A stretch of DNA of 64,000 nt from NCBI GenBank assembly GCA_937895345.1, contig CALAWP010000041.1:1-64000 (forward strand), read 5' to 3'. Below, piece by piece: positions 27,260 through 36,649 of this stretch (positions are counted from its first letter, which is position 1; each line of letters opens with the position of its first letter). Below the pieces are notes generated by a model, which saw only the letters and a list, made by a program, of their open reading frames with translations, was not told the origin of the DNA and searched no databases. The position numbers and the translations under genes are program-made. Source of the stretch: an uncultured Paenibacillus sp. GTDB taxonomy: Bacteria > Bacillota > Bacilli > Paenibacillales > Paenibacillaceae.

Positions 27260-28462
27260 TTAAGCGTTCTTTTGAACCTTTGGCGGATGGACGAACCGGA
27301 TGACGGTAAACAGCGATAGGGCGCTTAAAACGGCCAGCGAGGCAAACAGCCAAGGCTCGTAGCGGCCCGTGATCCAGCTGAACAGCGGAGGGCCTGCCGC
27401 CACGCCCAGAAAGCGGAGGCTGTTGTACAACGAGGTAACCATTCCCCGATGGGAACGGTCTACGGCGCCGGTAATGAGCGTATTGAGACACGGCAGCAGA
27501 AGTCCGGTGCCGACGCTGCTTGCGGTAATGAAGCAGATCAGCGCGACGAAGCTGCCGTGCCATATGGCCGCGGCCGTCAGCGACAGCACAATGCCGCTAA
27601 TGCCGGTAATCATAAAAATCCGCATCCGGTAGCTTTTTTTCTTGATAATCCGTCCGGTGGTGTAAGCCGTCACGACAAGGCCGAGGAGCGGAATGGCGAG
27701 CAGGCCGCCCTTGGCGACTCCCGTGATGGAATACGGCGGCTTCTCGGCGAGGTCGGACAAGTAAACGAGCATGCCGAACAGAATGAACAAGCCGAGCGCC
27801 CCGGCGCAATAAGCGGTAATCAGCCATTTGCCGTGTTTGCCGAATATTTTTTTCATGTGGGCGAGATAAGTTTTGAGCGGCATCGCCTTGTCGGTATGAT
27901 CCTTTTCTTTAATAAGAAAAATAACGGCGGCCAGCGCGGCGGCGCAAAAAAACGGAAACGCAAAAAAAGGAGCGTACCAGACCCACAGCCCGAGCAGCGA
28001 GCCGAGGATGGGGCTGATCACCTTGCCCGTGCCGTTGGAGGCTTCAATCAAGCCGAGCACTTCGCTTTCTTCGCCGTCCGTGTACATGTCTCCGACCAAA
28101 GCCATCGCAATAGGGGAAGTGCCCGCCGCTGCGATGCCTTGGATAATGCGCGCGGCGATCAACACGGGATAGGAGTGCCATAAAGCCCCCATGCCCGCCA
28201 GAATGCCCGCCGCACCGTAAACCGCCAGGGCGGTGACGATAATGATTTTGCGCTTCATGCGGTCGGACAAATAGCCGATCAAGGGTATGAACACCGCCGC
28301 CGATACCGAGAATAACGTTATGACCATGCTGGATTGCAGCTCGGACAGCTTCATGCGCTCCGATAATTCCGGCAGGATTGGAACGAGCATGGAATTGCCA
28401 AGAACGAATACGAGCGGAATGGTGGCGAAAGCTGCGGACGGGAGCCATTTGGACTGCGCCAT
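27260..28462 (-). CDS. MFS transporter, DHA1 (multidrug) type
   Basis: A 400-residue protein with twelve membrane segments. Motif A is seen as GYLSDRMKRKIII, and the fifth helix carries the antiporter-type stretch SNGTGKVISPILGSLLG. This is the pattern of drug:proton antiporters. The ATG follows GGAGG at 11 bases. No regulator is next to it. The JAMM peptidase begins 54 bases after its end on the same strand and may be cotranscribed. Confidence 0.88.
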   Translation of the reverse strand: MAQSKWLPSAAFATIPLVFVLGNSMLVPILPELSERMKLSELQSSMVITLFSVSAAVFIPLIGYLSDRMKRKIIIVTALAVYGAAGILAGMGALWHSYPVLIAARIIQGIAAAGTSPIAMALVGDMYTDGEESEVLGLIEASNGTGKVISPILGSLLGLWVWYAPFFAFPFFCAAALAAVIFLIKEKDHTDKAMPLKTYLAHMKKIFGKHGKWLITAYCAGALGLFILFGMLVYLSDLAEKPPYSITGVAKGGLLAIPLLGLVVTAYTTGRIIKKKSYRMRIFMITGISGIVLSLTAAAIWHGSFVALICFITASSVGTGLLLPCLNTLITGAVDRSHRGMVTSLYNSLRFLGVAAGPPLFSWITGRYEPWLFASLAVLSALSLFTVIRFVHPPKVQKNA

Positions 28463-28585
28463 TGTCGGATGATCCTCCTGTTCGAAAGTGACGGTTTAAT
28501 GGCTAATCTGCCCTGCGGCTTGAGCTTCCATACTCCGCATGGTACGATGAAAGCAATTTATTATGGTCTTGAAGGAAGGGACAGC

Positions 28586-29122
28586 ATGAGAAACGTTGCC
28601 GCTTTGTTTATTATAGGAATCGCAATGGCCGGATTTGCGGTGTTTGAACATTTCCAGCCTCAAGCGGCCTCGTCGGTCGTGTCGGCCGACGCCGAGTTCA
28701 AGCCGAAGGCCGGATTTGTTGCGGCTCCGTTCAAATTGCCGGATTTGGAGGACGAGAGCGTCACCGTCGGAAGCCGGGACGGCAAGCTGCAGCTGGTCAA
28801 CTTCTGGGCATCCTGGTGCGGACCTTGCGAGCTTGAGGCTCCCGATTTGCAAAAGCTTCATGAGAAATACGGGGATGTGATGACGTTATACGGCGTCAAT
28901 TCCACCAAATACGACCGGGAAAGGTCGGCCCGGGAATTTGTACAGGACTATGGCTTTACGTTTCCGGTTCTGATGGACCGCGACGGCGATGTAACGGAAG
29001 CTTACAAGGTCAAATCGTACCCGACGAGCTTTCTGATCGATGCCGAAGGCGTCATCCGGGAACGGATTGACGGTGTCATCACATACGAGGCATGGGAAGG
29101 CTTAATCGAGAAGTATTTGTAG
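28586..29122 (+). CDS. TlpA/ResA-like thiol-disulfide oxidoreductase
   Basis: A 178-residue protein anchored by one N-terminal membrane segment (FIIGIAMAGFAVFEHF) with a thioredoxin fold outside the membrane. The active site is WASWCGPC, followed by YPTSFLIDAEG with the cis-proline. Relatives reduce apocytochrome c (ResA) or spore-coat proteins (StoA); no cytochrome genes are nearby, so the partner is open. ATG 28586 follows GAAGGAAGGG. Confidence 0.9.
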   Translation: MRNVAALFIIGIAMAGFAVFEHFQPQAASSVVSADAEFKPKAGFVAAPFKLPDLEDESVTVGSRDGKLQLVNFWASWCGPCELEAPDLQKLHEKYGDVMTLYGVNSTKYDRERSAREFVQDYGFTFPVLMDRDGDVTEAYKVKSYPTSFLIDAEGVIRERIDGVITYEAWEGLIEKYL

Positions 29123-29135
29123 GCAGACATCAATA

Positions 29136-29183
29136 AACCAGGACGAGGCGGCAGCTTGACTGCGCCTCGTCCTGGTTTTTTAT
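29136..29183 (+). terminator. Terminator of the TlpA-like gene
   Basis: AAACCAGGACGAGGCG and CGCCTCGTCCTGGTTT pair perfectly over a 12-base loop, with a T-rich 3' side. Confidence 0.9.
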
Positions 29184-29297
29184 TAACATATGAGAAAGTA
29201 GAAGTTATACCTTATACCGGCTTGCGCGCCGCCAAATGCCGGCGTCAGCCGTTTGCGTGTGTGAGTGAAGCTCCACACCACCGAACTAAAGTGACGT

Positions 29298-30920
29298 TCA
29301 GTGGTTGACCAGACCGAGCCGTTCCGTCGGTTCGGCATGATCCGAGCCGGACGATAGAGGCTGTGCGGAATGCAGGAGCGCATAACGGAAGCTGTCGATC
29401 AGCGCTTCGCAGCTCGCTTCGATGACGTTGCTCGATACGCCGACGGTGCTCCATTTGTTGTCGAGTCCGGTCGATTCCACCAGCACGCGGACTTTCGCGG
29501 CGGTCGCATCCTTTTCGTCGATGACGCGAACCTTATAGTCGGACAAATGAATGTTCTCGATTTGCGGATAGAACTGAACCAGCGACTTGCGAAGCGCATT
29601 GTCCAAAGCGTTGACGGGACCGTTGCCTTCCGCGGCGGTATGCACCTGCTGGCCGCCTACCGTAATTTTGACAATTGCCTCGGAAATCATCTGGCCGCCC
29701 GACGTTTCCGCATGGATCTTGAACGAATCCAGCCGGAAGCTTTCTTTCGTTTCCCCGAACGCTTCGCGCAGCATTAGCTCCAGGGAGGCGTCGGCCCCTT
29801 CGAATTGGTAGCCCTGATGCTCCAGTTCTTTAATCCGGTTCATAATTTGTTTCGTTTTTTCGTTGTTGGCGTTGACGTCCAGACCTAGCTCGACCGCCTT
29901 GGACACGATATTGCTTTGGCCTGCGAGCTCGGAAACGAGAATCCGCTGTTTGTTGCCTACCAGCTCGGGCTGGATGTGCTCGTACGTCTTGGAGTCCTTC
30001 ATAATGGCGGATACATGGATGCCGCCCTTATGCGCGAATGCGGCGTTGCCTACGTAAGGCTGGCCGACCGGCATGTTGACGTTGGCGATTTCGCTGACGT
30101 ACCGCGCGGTGCTGGTCAGCGCCCGAAGCTTGTCATCCGGCAAACAGCTGTAATTCAGCTTCAGCTGCAAATTCGGAATGATGGAGCACAGGTTGGCGTT
30201 GCCGCAGCGTTCCCCGTAGCCGTTGATCGTTCCTTGGACCTGACGGGCTCCGGCTTGTACCGCCGCCAGCGTATTGGCAACCGCCAGCTCGCAGTCGTTG
30301 TGCGTATGGATGCCGATCGGAACGGTCAGCTCGGCTTTGACGCGCGAGACGATTTCATGGATTTCGCCGGGCAGCGTACCGCCGTTCGTATCGCACAGCA
30401 CGAGCCAGTCGGCGCCGCCTTCCTGCGCTTTGCGCAACGCGGCCAGCGCGTAATCGGGGTTATGCTTGTACCCGTCAAAAAAGTGCTCGGCGTCGTACAT
30501 CGCCTCCATGCCGTTCCGCTTCAGGAACGAAAAGGAGTCGAAAATCATGGCCAAGTTTTCTTCCAGCGTCGTTTGCAAAGCGGTATGGACGTGGAAGTCC
30601 CATGCTTTGCCGACAAGGGTAGCGGCCGGCACGCCGGATTCGACGATCCGGACGAGGCTGGCATCCTTGTCCGCTTCGCTGTTTTTGCGGCGGGTGCTGC
30701 CGAATGCCGTAATTTTGGCGTTCAGGCTCATGCTTTTGACCCTTTGGAAAAATTCGATGTCCTTGCTGTTGCTGCCGGGATTTCCGCCTTCGATATAATG
30801 AACTCCCAAAGCGTCGAGCTTCAGGGCGATTTTGAGCTTATCGTCTGCCGACAGGCTGATGCCTTCGCCTTGCGTACCGTCGCGCAGCGTCGTGTCAAAG
30901 ATCGAAATGGATGCGGACAT
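29298..30920 (-). CDS. cimA: Citramalate synthase
   Basis: A 540-residue enzyme of the isopropylmalate/citramalate synthase family that condenses pyruvate and acetyl-CoA to (R)-citramalate, the threonine-independent entry to isoleucine. The N-terminus has FDTTLRDGTQGEGISLS, the metal site is IGIHTHNDCELAV, and NGYGERCGNANL is characteristic. The C-terminal third (from about residue 380) is the LeuA-type regulatory domain. Length and these motifs favour CimA over LeuA. ATG follows GGAGG at nine bases; a TATAAT -10 lies upstream on the minus strand near 30973. The gene is monocistronic. Confidence 0.9.
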   Translation of the reverse strand: MSASISIFDTTLRDGTQGEGISLSADDKLKIALKLDALGVHYIEGGNPGSNSKDIEFFQRVKSMSLNAKITAFGSTRRKNSEADKDASLVRIVESGVPAATLVGKAWDFHVHTALQTTLEENLAMIFDSFSFLKRNGMEAMYDAEHFFDGYKHNPDYALAALRKAQEGGADWLVLCDTNGGTLPGEIHEIVSRVKAELTVPIGIHTHNDCELAVANTLAAVQAGARQVQGTINGYGERCGNANLCSIIPNLQLKLNYSCLPDDKLRALTSTARYVSEIANVNMPVGQPYVGNAAFAHKGGIHVSAIMKDSKTYEHIQPELVGNKQRILVSELAGQSNIVSKAVELGLDVNANNEKTKQIMNRIKELEHQGYQFEGADASLELMLREAFGETKESFRLDSFKIHAETSGGQMISEAIVKITVGGQQVHTAAEGNGPVNALDNALRKSLVQFYPQIENIHLSDYKVRVIDEKDATAAKVRVLVESTGLDNKWSTVGVSSNVIEASCEALIDSFRYALLHSAQPLSSGSDHAEPTERLGLVNH

Positions 30921-31142
30921 GGGTTGAGGCCTCCTTCAGTAAAAACCCTCTATCGAGTCATAATTCATTATTATAACACTCTATCGGCTCAAAGTAGAGG
31001 GGCAATATCGCAGCAAGCCGGAACAATTGTGATCATTTCGGAACAGTTGCCCGTCTTGGCCTGCGGTTGACTTGCTCTATACGCCATAATATGCTGATGA
31101 GGAAGGCATTATCCGAAAAAATGTACGAAAGGCGGCAGTCAA

Positions 31143-32432
31143 GTGGGCGACGGAACGAACGGGCATTATCCGGCCAAAGGCAGAGTCATTATTCATCTGG
31201 ATATGAACGCGTTTTACTGCTCGGTTCACGAAGCGGAGCAGCCTGAATATTATAAAGGGAAGCCGACGGCCGTGTCGGGCAGCGTCGAGCAGCGCAAAGG
31301 CATCGTCGTCACGTGCTCCTATGCGGCCCGGGCCAAGGGCGTCAAGACGGGCATGACGGTGAAGCAGGCGATGCGCGCCTGCCCGGAGCTGATGCTGATC
31401 AAGCCCGACTTCGATTTGTACCGCAAATATTCGCGCGGCTTTATGTCGATCGCACGGCAATTTACGCCGCTTGTCGAAGCCGTTTCCATTGACGAGTGCT
31501 ATATGGACATCACCGGCTCGAAGCTGTTCGGCACGCCGCTGCAAATCGCCGAGACGCTGCAGAGACGCATTGCCGAAGAATGGTCGCTTCCATGCTCGAT
31601 CGGCCTTGCTCCGAACAAGCTTCTTGCCAAGATGGCGTCCGATATGCAGAAGCCGAACGGGCTGACCGTCCTCCGGATCCGGGATGTGCCTAAGCTGCTC
31701 TGGCATAAGCCCTGCGGCACGTTGTTCGGCATCGGCGGCAAGACGGCGGCCAAGCTGGAAAAGCTGAATATTCGAACGATCGGCGAACTGGCGGCCTCGG
31801 ACGAAGGACTGCTGACGAGACATTTCGGCGTCATGGGAGCATGGATGAAATCGGCCGCAAACGGCATCGACCATTCACCCGTCAATCCGGTCCGCGAGCG
31901 GAACAAGTCGATCGGCCATACGACGACGCTGCCGGCCGATTTGACGGAAACGGACGATATTCATCGGGTGCTGCTGAATTTGTCGGATCAGACGGGACGG
32001 CGGCTGCGCAAGCAGAAGCTGGTCGCGTCCACCGTCCAGATTACGATTCGCAGGCCGGACATGACGACGATCACCCGGTCGCAGACGCTGCCGGCTCCGA
32101 CGAACGAGCTGGACGTTATCTACCGGACGGCCTGCAGTTTGCTGCAACGGCATTGGAAATCGGGCGATCCGATCCGGCTGCTAGGCGTTACGCTGCAAAA
32201 TTTGGCTCCGCTTGAACAATCGGCGCTGCAGCTCGATTTGTTCAGCTATGAGCGGCAGCCGCGCAAGGAAGCCTTGACGAAGGCGATGGACAGTCTGCGG
32301 GACAAGTTCGGAGAAGACGCCGTATTGACGGCGGGTATGCTGGGCGACGATCCTTCGGCGCTCATTCGGAACAAACGAATTCGGGGGACATCCTTGCAAA
32401 CGGATGACGGTTTGTTATATATTGATGATTGA
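31143..32432 (+). CDS. dinB: DNA polymerase IV (Y family)
   Basis: A 429-residue translesion polymerase. The palm carries HLDMNAFYCSVHE and the second acidic site SIDECYMDIT; helix-hairpin-helix and little-finger domains follow. A beta-clamp motif is seen at the end as LQLDLFSY. It starts at GTG with AAAGGCGG upstream. No clear LexA box (CGAAC-N4-GTTCG) is seen in the preceding 120 bases, so SOS control is not supported here. Confidence 0.93.
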   Translation: MGDGTNGHYPAKGRVIIHLDMNAFYCSVHEAEQPEYYKGKPTAVSGSVEQRKGIVVTCSYAARAKGVKTGMTVKQAMRACPELMLIKPDFDLYRKYSRGFMSIARQFTPLVEAVSIDECYMDITGSKLFGTPLQIAETLQRRIAEEWSLPCSIGLAPNKLLAKMASDMQKPNGLTVLRIRDVPKLLWHKPCGTLFGIGGKTAAKLEKLNIRTIGELAASDEGLLTRHFGVMGAWMKSAANGIDHSPVNPVRERNKSIGHTTTLPADLTETDDIHRVLLNLSDQTGRRLRKQKLVASTVQITIRRPDMTTITRSQTLPAPTNELDVIYRTACSLLQRHWKSGDPIRLLGVTLQNLAPLEQSALQLDLFSYERQPRKEALTKAMDSLRDKFGEDAVLTAGMLGDDPSALIRNKRIRGTSLQTDDGLLYIDD

Positions 32433-32504
32433 GGTATCAGCCATTATACATTCGGACATGATATGCACGGAGTTATTTCCGTATACAATAAGGAGGGAAT
32501 TGCC

Positions 32505-32747
32505 ATGGCCAAGTTTACTTGGGTAGAGAAAGACACTTGCATCGCTTGCGGCGCATGCGGAGCTACGGCCCCGGACATTTACGATTACGACGACGAAGGA
32601 ATCGCCGAAGTCATTTATAACGGCGACGCTAATAGAGGCATTACGGAAATTCCGGAAGATATGTACGACGATCTGCAGGATGCTTGCGACGGATGCCCGA
32701 CCGATTCGATCAAGATCGCGGACGAACCGTTCAACGCGGAAGGGTAA
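32505..32747 (+). CDS. fer: Ferredoxin, [4Fe-4S]
   Basis: An 80-residue acidic ferredoxin close to Bacillus Fer. The cluster cysteines are seen in TCIACGACG and CDGCPTDSI, giving C-x2-C-x2-C and a fourth Cys before Pro. It carries electrons in the cytosol, for instance to P450s and desaturases. AAGGAGGG lies seven bases before the ATG. It is followed by a strong terminator and is probably monocistronic. Confidence 0.95.
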   Translation: MAKFTWVEKDTCIACGACGATAPDIYDYDDEGIAEVIYNGDANRGITEIPEDMYDDLQDACDGCPTDSIKIADEPFNAEG

Positions 32748-32768
32748 GCCCCCGCTTCGACGATGCGG

Positions 32769-32812
32769 ACTCCCCGCCCCGGCCCACTGGCCGGGGCGGG
32801 GAGTTTTTCTTT
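32769..32812 (+). terminator. Terminator of the ferredoxin gene
   Basis: A 16-base-pair GC-rich stem (ACTCCCCGCCCCGGCC and its complement) with a four-base loop and two T-runs. Confidence 0.92.
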
Positions 32813-32879
32813 TTCGATGAAAGTCCGGTCCCGATATGCCGATATAGTGGATAAAAGGTAAAGAATGGGGGGGGGCATT

Positions 32880-34268
32880 ATGGATCGGCCGGAAGATATC
32901 CTGTATTTGAAGCAATTTGTGAAAGAGCATCCCGACAACCGTATGGGCTGGTATTTGCTGGGGAAGCATTACCGTGATGCCGGCAAGGAAGGAAAAGCCA
33001 ACTATTGCTTTATTCGTGCAGGAGATATCTATGAGGCGTATGAGCAGGAAAGCCATCCGCTTGCCGAGCAGCAGCTGGAGCAATTAAGGGAATGGGGGGC
33101 GCGGCACAAGAAAAAAAGGCTTGTCCGAAAGCTTCTATTCATTGCGGTGCCTTTGCTCCTGCTGGCGCTTCTCGTTCCGCTTAACTTTACGCTGCGCGAT
33201 TCGGACGAGAAGAACTCTGTTCCGCCGGAAGCGAAGGCGGACACGGATACCGGAGTGCTGATTGTGCCGGCGAAGGAATTGAAACCGATCGGTTATGCCA
33301 TGAACCGGGTGGCGGGAGCGGGAAACTATGCGCCGGAGCTGTCGCTTGCGGTTCGGATGGAGGAGGACGGCGGCTGGCAGCAATGGAACGGGAAGGTTCG
33401 CCATTTGTTGTCGATACGGCGTCTCGAAGACGGCAAAAAGCTGGAGACGGTCATGTATGACCGAAATGCCTGTATTTGCGAGCCCGCAAGCGCGAAGGAG
33501 GCCGAGAACCGCTACAACGATTGGAAGAGCAAGCAGGAGCTTCACTGGACGCTGGCCAGCGGCATCTTGCAATATGAGAAGATGTACGGCAAGTGGCCGG
33601 AGCGGCTCGAGGATTTGATTCGCCCGTATCCGAACAACGTATTGTCCGGAGAAACGGACGGCATGAAGGAGTCGTTTCCTTATATATTGAAGAAACTGAA
33701 GGAGCAAGCGGCAGCCGGCGGGGCTAATTTATCGGGGTCGTCCGGAACGGCGGATTCTCCGGCCGAATCGCCGGAATTGCGCGGTCTTCATATCGGCACA
33801 AACGGATTTTACGAGCAGGCTTGGAGCAAGCCGCTGGAAATTATAGTGGATGTCGAGAGCCGCCAGCTGATTGTCGTGCAGAACAAGCTGGTGATCCGCA
33901 GCTATCGGGTCGGTCTCGGCGGCGACCGCACGCCGCACGGCAATTTCTATATCAGCGAGAAGGTGAGAGATCCTAACGGCACCGACGACGGCATCTTCGG
34001 CAGCCGCGGCATGACGTTGTCCAATACGCTGTACGCCATTCACGGAACGAACGAGCCGGACAGCATCGGGAAAGACGATTCCCTCGGCTGCATTCGGATG
34101 AGCAAGGCGGATGTCGAGGAATTGTTCGATCTGGTGCCGCTGGGAACGGCTGTAACGATCAAGAACGGGGCGTTTCCGTTCGAGCCGAAGCCGCCGGCCG
34201 AGCGGTTCAAGCTGCAGCCGAAGGAGAACGAAACCAACCCCGCCAAAGTATATAAGTGGCTGACTTGA
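32880..34268 (+). CDS. L,D-transpeptidase with cytoplasmic N-terminal domain
   Basis: About 462 residues. Residues 1-75 form a helical, TPR-like cytoplasmic part (DNRMGWYLLGKHYRDAGKEG), a basic stretch KKKRLV and a membrane segment (LFIAVPLLLLALLVPLNF) follow, and the outer part ends in a YkuD domain. Catalytic residues are in AIHGTNEPDSIG and DDSLGCIRM, with the catalytic Cys present (the family SHGC is SLGC here). It would make 3-3 cross-links or similar bonds in peptidoglycan. ATG 32880 follows a run of eight G. A region of about 180 residues between anchor and YkuD has no recognised domain. Confidence 0.88.
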   Translation: MDRPEDILYLKQFVKEHPDNRMGWYLLGKHYRDAGKEGKANYCFIRAGDIYEAYEQESHPLAEQQLEQLREWGARHKKKRLVRKLLFIAVPLLLLALLVPLNFTLRDSDEKNSVPPEAKADTDTGVLIVPAKELKPIGYAMNRVAGAGNYAPELSLAVRMEEDGGWQQWNGKVRHLLSIRRLEDGKKLETVMYDRNACICEPASAKEAENRYNDWKSKQELHWTLASGILQYEKMYGKWPERLEDLIRPYPNNVLSGETDGMKESFPYILKKLKEQAAAGGANLSGSSGTADSPAESPELRGLHIGTNGFYEQAWSKPLEIIVDVESRQLIVVQNKLVIRSYRVGLGGDRTPHGNFYISEKVRDPNGTDDGIFGSRGMTLSNTLYAIHGTNEPDSIGKDDSLGCIRMSKADVEELFDLVPLGTAVTIKNGAFPFEPKPPAERFKLQPKENETNPAKVYKWLT

Positions 34269-34409
34269 TCAGGATGTAAAAATAAGCAGCAAAGCAATGG
34301 CGACGACCAGTACTCCAAAGATGGAGCCGATCCAGACCAACGCTTTTTTGTTTATTTCTTCCTTGGGCTTGACTTTCATCGTTGCCGGTTTTCGTTTGGC
34401 AGCGCTCAT
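34269..34409 (-). CDS. Small single-pass membrane protein
   Basis: A 46-residue frame: a basic N-terminus (MSAAKRKPATMKVKPKEEIN) then one hydrophobic segment (LVWIGSIFGVLVVAIALLL). AGAAAGG lies nine bases upstream of ATG 34407-34409; another ATG two codons upstream is too close to that site. Its stop touches the stop of the transpeptidase gene. It resembles the many short membrane proteins of spore-formers, but I do not recognise a family. Confidence 0.65.
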   Translation of the reverse strand: MSAAKRKPATMKVKPKEEINKKALVWIGSIFGVLVVAIALLLIFTS

Positions 34410-34488
34410 AACCATCAACCTTTCTCTATTCTATTAAAAGTGCATTTGCCTATATTGTAATCGGTTTCCCGAACGACCGCAACAATCG

Positions 34489-34535
34489 AACCCCGAAAGC
34501 TGGCGCTTCTTGACGGCCGTTAGCTTTTCGGGGTT
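34489..34535. other. Stable hairpin upstream of pyrD
   Basis: AACCCCGAAAGCT and AGCTTTTCGGGGTT pair over about 20 bases, with no gene ending next to it on either strand. It may be part of the pyrD leader or a terminator left from a lost gene. No PyrR-like loop is evident. Confidence 0.5.
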
Positions 34536-34653
34536 TGTCAGTTAATCTTACATAATGCAAGGGGTGGGGTGAAAGTTGGATGCGGCGGCCCTTTTCTTTT
34601 GCCCTCAAAAGGGATAAACTGTTCGATAGAGCATAGTAGAGAGAACGGAGTGA

Positions 34654-35757
34654 ATGGCGTTGTTGTATAAGTCGTTGCTTAAACCTGTATTTTTTCGGAT
34701 GGATCCCGAAAAGGCCCATCATATCGTCGTGGACGGATTGGCTGCCGGACGCAGCGTCCCCGGCCTTTATCCTTTAATGAACGCCATGTACGGCGTCAAA
34801 CGGGCGCCCGAGCTCGAAATGGAGCTGTTCGGCCTGAAGTTTCCGCATCCTGTCGGCCTGGCCGCCGGCCTGGACAAAAACGGGAAAGCGCCGGACGGCT
34901 TCTCGAGCATCGGACTCGGCTTTGCCGAAGTCGGAACGGTTACGCCGCTTGGTCAGCCCGGCAATGAGCTGCCGCGTTTGTTCCGGCTGCCTCCGGACGA
35001 GGCGCTGATCAACCGGATGGGCTTCAACAACGAAGGGGCGGACGCGATGGCGTCGTATTTGGACCGCCGCCGAATCCGCCGGATCCCGATCGCGGTCAAT
35101 ATCGGCAAAAATAAGCTGACGCCCAACGAACAAGCCCATGAGGATTACGAGACATGCATCCGGAAGCTGTACGATTACGGCGATTTTTTTGTCGTCAACA
35201 TCAGCTCTCCGAATACGCAAGGCTTGCGCGATCTGCAGCACGGCGACGAGCTTCGCAAGCTGCTGGCGGCGGTGACGAAGGAGATGGCGCATCAGGCCGA
35301 GTCCAGAGGGGCGGCGGTCAAATCCGTTCTCGTCAAAATTGCGCCCGATATGTCGGAAGAGCAGCTGGAGCATACGGTAGCGACCATCCGGGAAAGCGGC
35401 GTGTCGGGCATTATCGCGACCAATACGACGTTGTCCCGAGACGGGCTTACCCATGCGCACCGTTCCGAAACGGGCGGCTTGAGCGGCAAGCCGCTTACGG
35501 AGCGCTCGACGGAGGTGATCCGGTCCGTATATCGGCTCACGGGCGGGCAGCTGCCGATTATTGGATCGGGAGGCATTTTTACCGCACAGGATGCATACGA
35601 TAAAATTCGCGCGGGAGCTTCGCTGGTTGAAATTTATACCGCACTGATCTATAAAGGCCCTGGATTGCTGCGCGAGCTGACGGAAGGTTTGAAGACATGC
35701 TTGCGCAAGGACGGTTATCGCCATATCGTCGAAGCAATAGGCGCAGATCATCGTTAG
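34654..35757 (+). CDS. pyrD: Dihydroorotate dehydrogenase (quinone), class 2
   Basis: A 367-residue membrane-associated FMN enzyme oxidising dihydroorotate to orotate in pyrimidine synthesis with quinone as acceptor. Class 2 is shown by the N-terminal helical membrane-binding part (LLYKSLLKPVFFRMDPEKAH), GLAAGLDKNGKAPDG and the catalytic serine in NISSPNTQGLR. The C-terminus has the FMN site (PIIGSGGIFTAQDAY). It lies outside any pyr operon, as is usual for class 2. GGAG is four bases before the ATG. It is followed by relQ after 18 bases. Confidence 0.93.
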   Translation: MALLYKSLLKPVFFRMDPEKAHHIVVDGLAAGRSVPGLYPLMNAMYGVKRAPELEMELFGLKFPHPVGLAAGLDKNGKAPDGFSSIGLGFAEVGTVTPLGQPGNELPRLFRLPPDEALINRMGFNNEGADAMASYLDRRRIRRIPIAVNIGKNKLTPNEQAHEDYETCIRKLYDYGDFFVVNISSPNTQGLRDLQHGDELRKLLAAVTKEMAHQAESRGAAVKSVLVKIAPDMSEEQLEHTVATIRESGVSGIIATNTTLSRDGLTHAHRSETGGLSGKPLTERSTEVIRSVYRLTGGQLPIIGSGGIFTAQDAYDKIRAGASLVEIYTALIYKGPGLLRELTEGLKTCLRKDGYRHIVEAIGADHR

Positions 35758-35775
35758 TAGCAGGGAGGCGGCCGG

Positions 35776-36579
35776 ATGGACGGCAGAGACTGGAACATGT
35801 TTTTGCAGCCGTATGAGCAAGCGGTTGAAGAGTTGAAAGTGAAATTCAAGACGATGAGATCGGAACTGAAGCTGAGAGAGGCCTACGCGCCGATCGAATT
35901 CGTAACGGGAAGGGTTAAGCGGATCTCCAGCATATTGGAAAAGGCGAAGCGGCTCGGCGTAGCGGCCGACCAGCTCGATACCGGCATTGAGGATATCGCG
36001 GGCATTCGGATTATGTGCCAGTTTGTGGACGATATTCATCGCGTGGCGGATCTGATCCGCAACCGGAAGGACCTGAGTCTCGTGTACGAAAAGGACTATA
36101 TTACAAATTATAAGGACAGCGGCTACCGCAGCTTCCATATGATTGTGGAATATCCCGTGCAAACGGCGCTCGGGTACAAGAAGGTGCTCGCCGAAATCCA
36201 GATCCGAACGTTGGCGATGAACTTTTGGGCGACGATCGAACATTCGCTCAATTATAAATATAAGGAAAGCTTGCCGGAGGAAGTGCGCCTGAGGCTGCGG
36301 AAAGCGGCCGAAGCGGCTTTCCTGCTGGACACGGAGATGACAAGCATCCGGCAGGAAATATTGGACGCCCAGACGGAATTCGAGGAACAGTCCAACGTCG
36401 TGTCGCGGGTGCTGTCCGGCATTCAAGACTTGTACTTCTACCATCGGGTTAGAGAAGCGGCCCAATACCAGATGAAGTTCAACGAGCTGTTCGAGCTGCA
36501 GGATTACCAAGGCTTGAACCAGCTTAGCGCGGATATCGGCGCCTCCATCGCCAGAGCCAAGAAGGGCGGCCAATCGTAG
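35776..36579 (+). CDS. relQ: Small alarmone synthetase RelQ
   Basis: A 267-residue single-domain (p)ppGpp synthetase of the RelQ/SAS1 class. The synthetase motifs are GIEDIAGIRIMCQFVDDIH, NYKDSGYRSFHMIV and AEIQIRTLAMNFWATIEH; there is no HD hydrolase domain. It makes alarmones under cell-wall stress and related conditions, from GTP/GDP and ATP. It is transcribed with pyrD (18 bases apart) and followed by a terminator, linking nucleotide synthesis and stringent signalling in one transcript. Confidence 0.92.
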   Translation: MDGRDWNMFLQPYEQAVEELKVKFKTMRSELKLREAYAPIEFVTGRVKRISSILEKAKRLGVAADQLDTGIEDIAGIRIMCQFVDDIHRVADLIRNRKDLSLVYEKDYITNYKDSGYRSFHMIVEYPVQTALGYKKVLAEIQIRTLAMNFWATIEHSLNYKYKESLPEEVRLRLRKAAEAAFLLDTEMTSIRQEILDAQTEFEEQSNVVSRVLSGIQDLYFYHRVREAAQYQMKFNELFELQDYQGLNQLSADIGASIARAKKGGQS

Positions 36580-36605
36580 CCGGCATAGTCGGCTGCTGGC
36601 ACGTA

Positions 36606-36649
36606 AAAACCTCCGTAACGGCTATGTAAGGCCGCATCGGAGGTTTTTT
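36606..36649 (+). terminator. Terminator of pyrD-relQ
   Basis: AAAACCTCCG and CGGAGGTTTT pair over a 21-base loop and are followed by T residues. Confidence 0.8.

Noticed and set aside
31000..31142. Possible LexA box before dinB
   Set aside because: GGAAC and GGAACA occur, but no CGAAC-N4-GTTCG palindrome can be made.
34441..34653. Pyrimidine attenuator or riboswitch before pyrD
   Set aside because: There is a stable hairpin but no alternative antiterminator pairing or PyrR-like loop that I could find.
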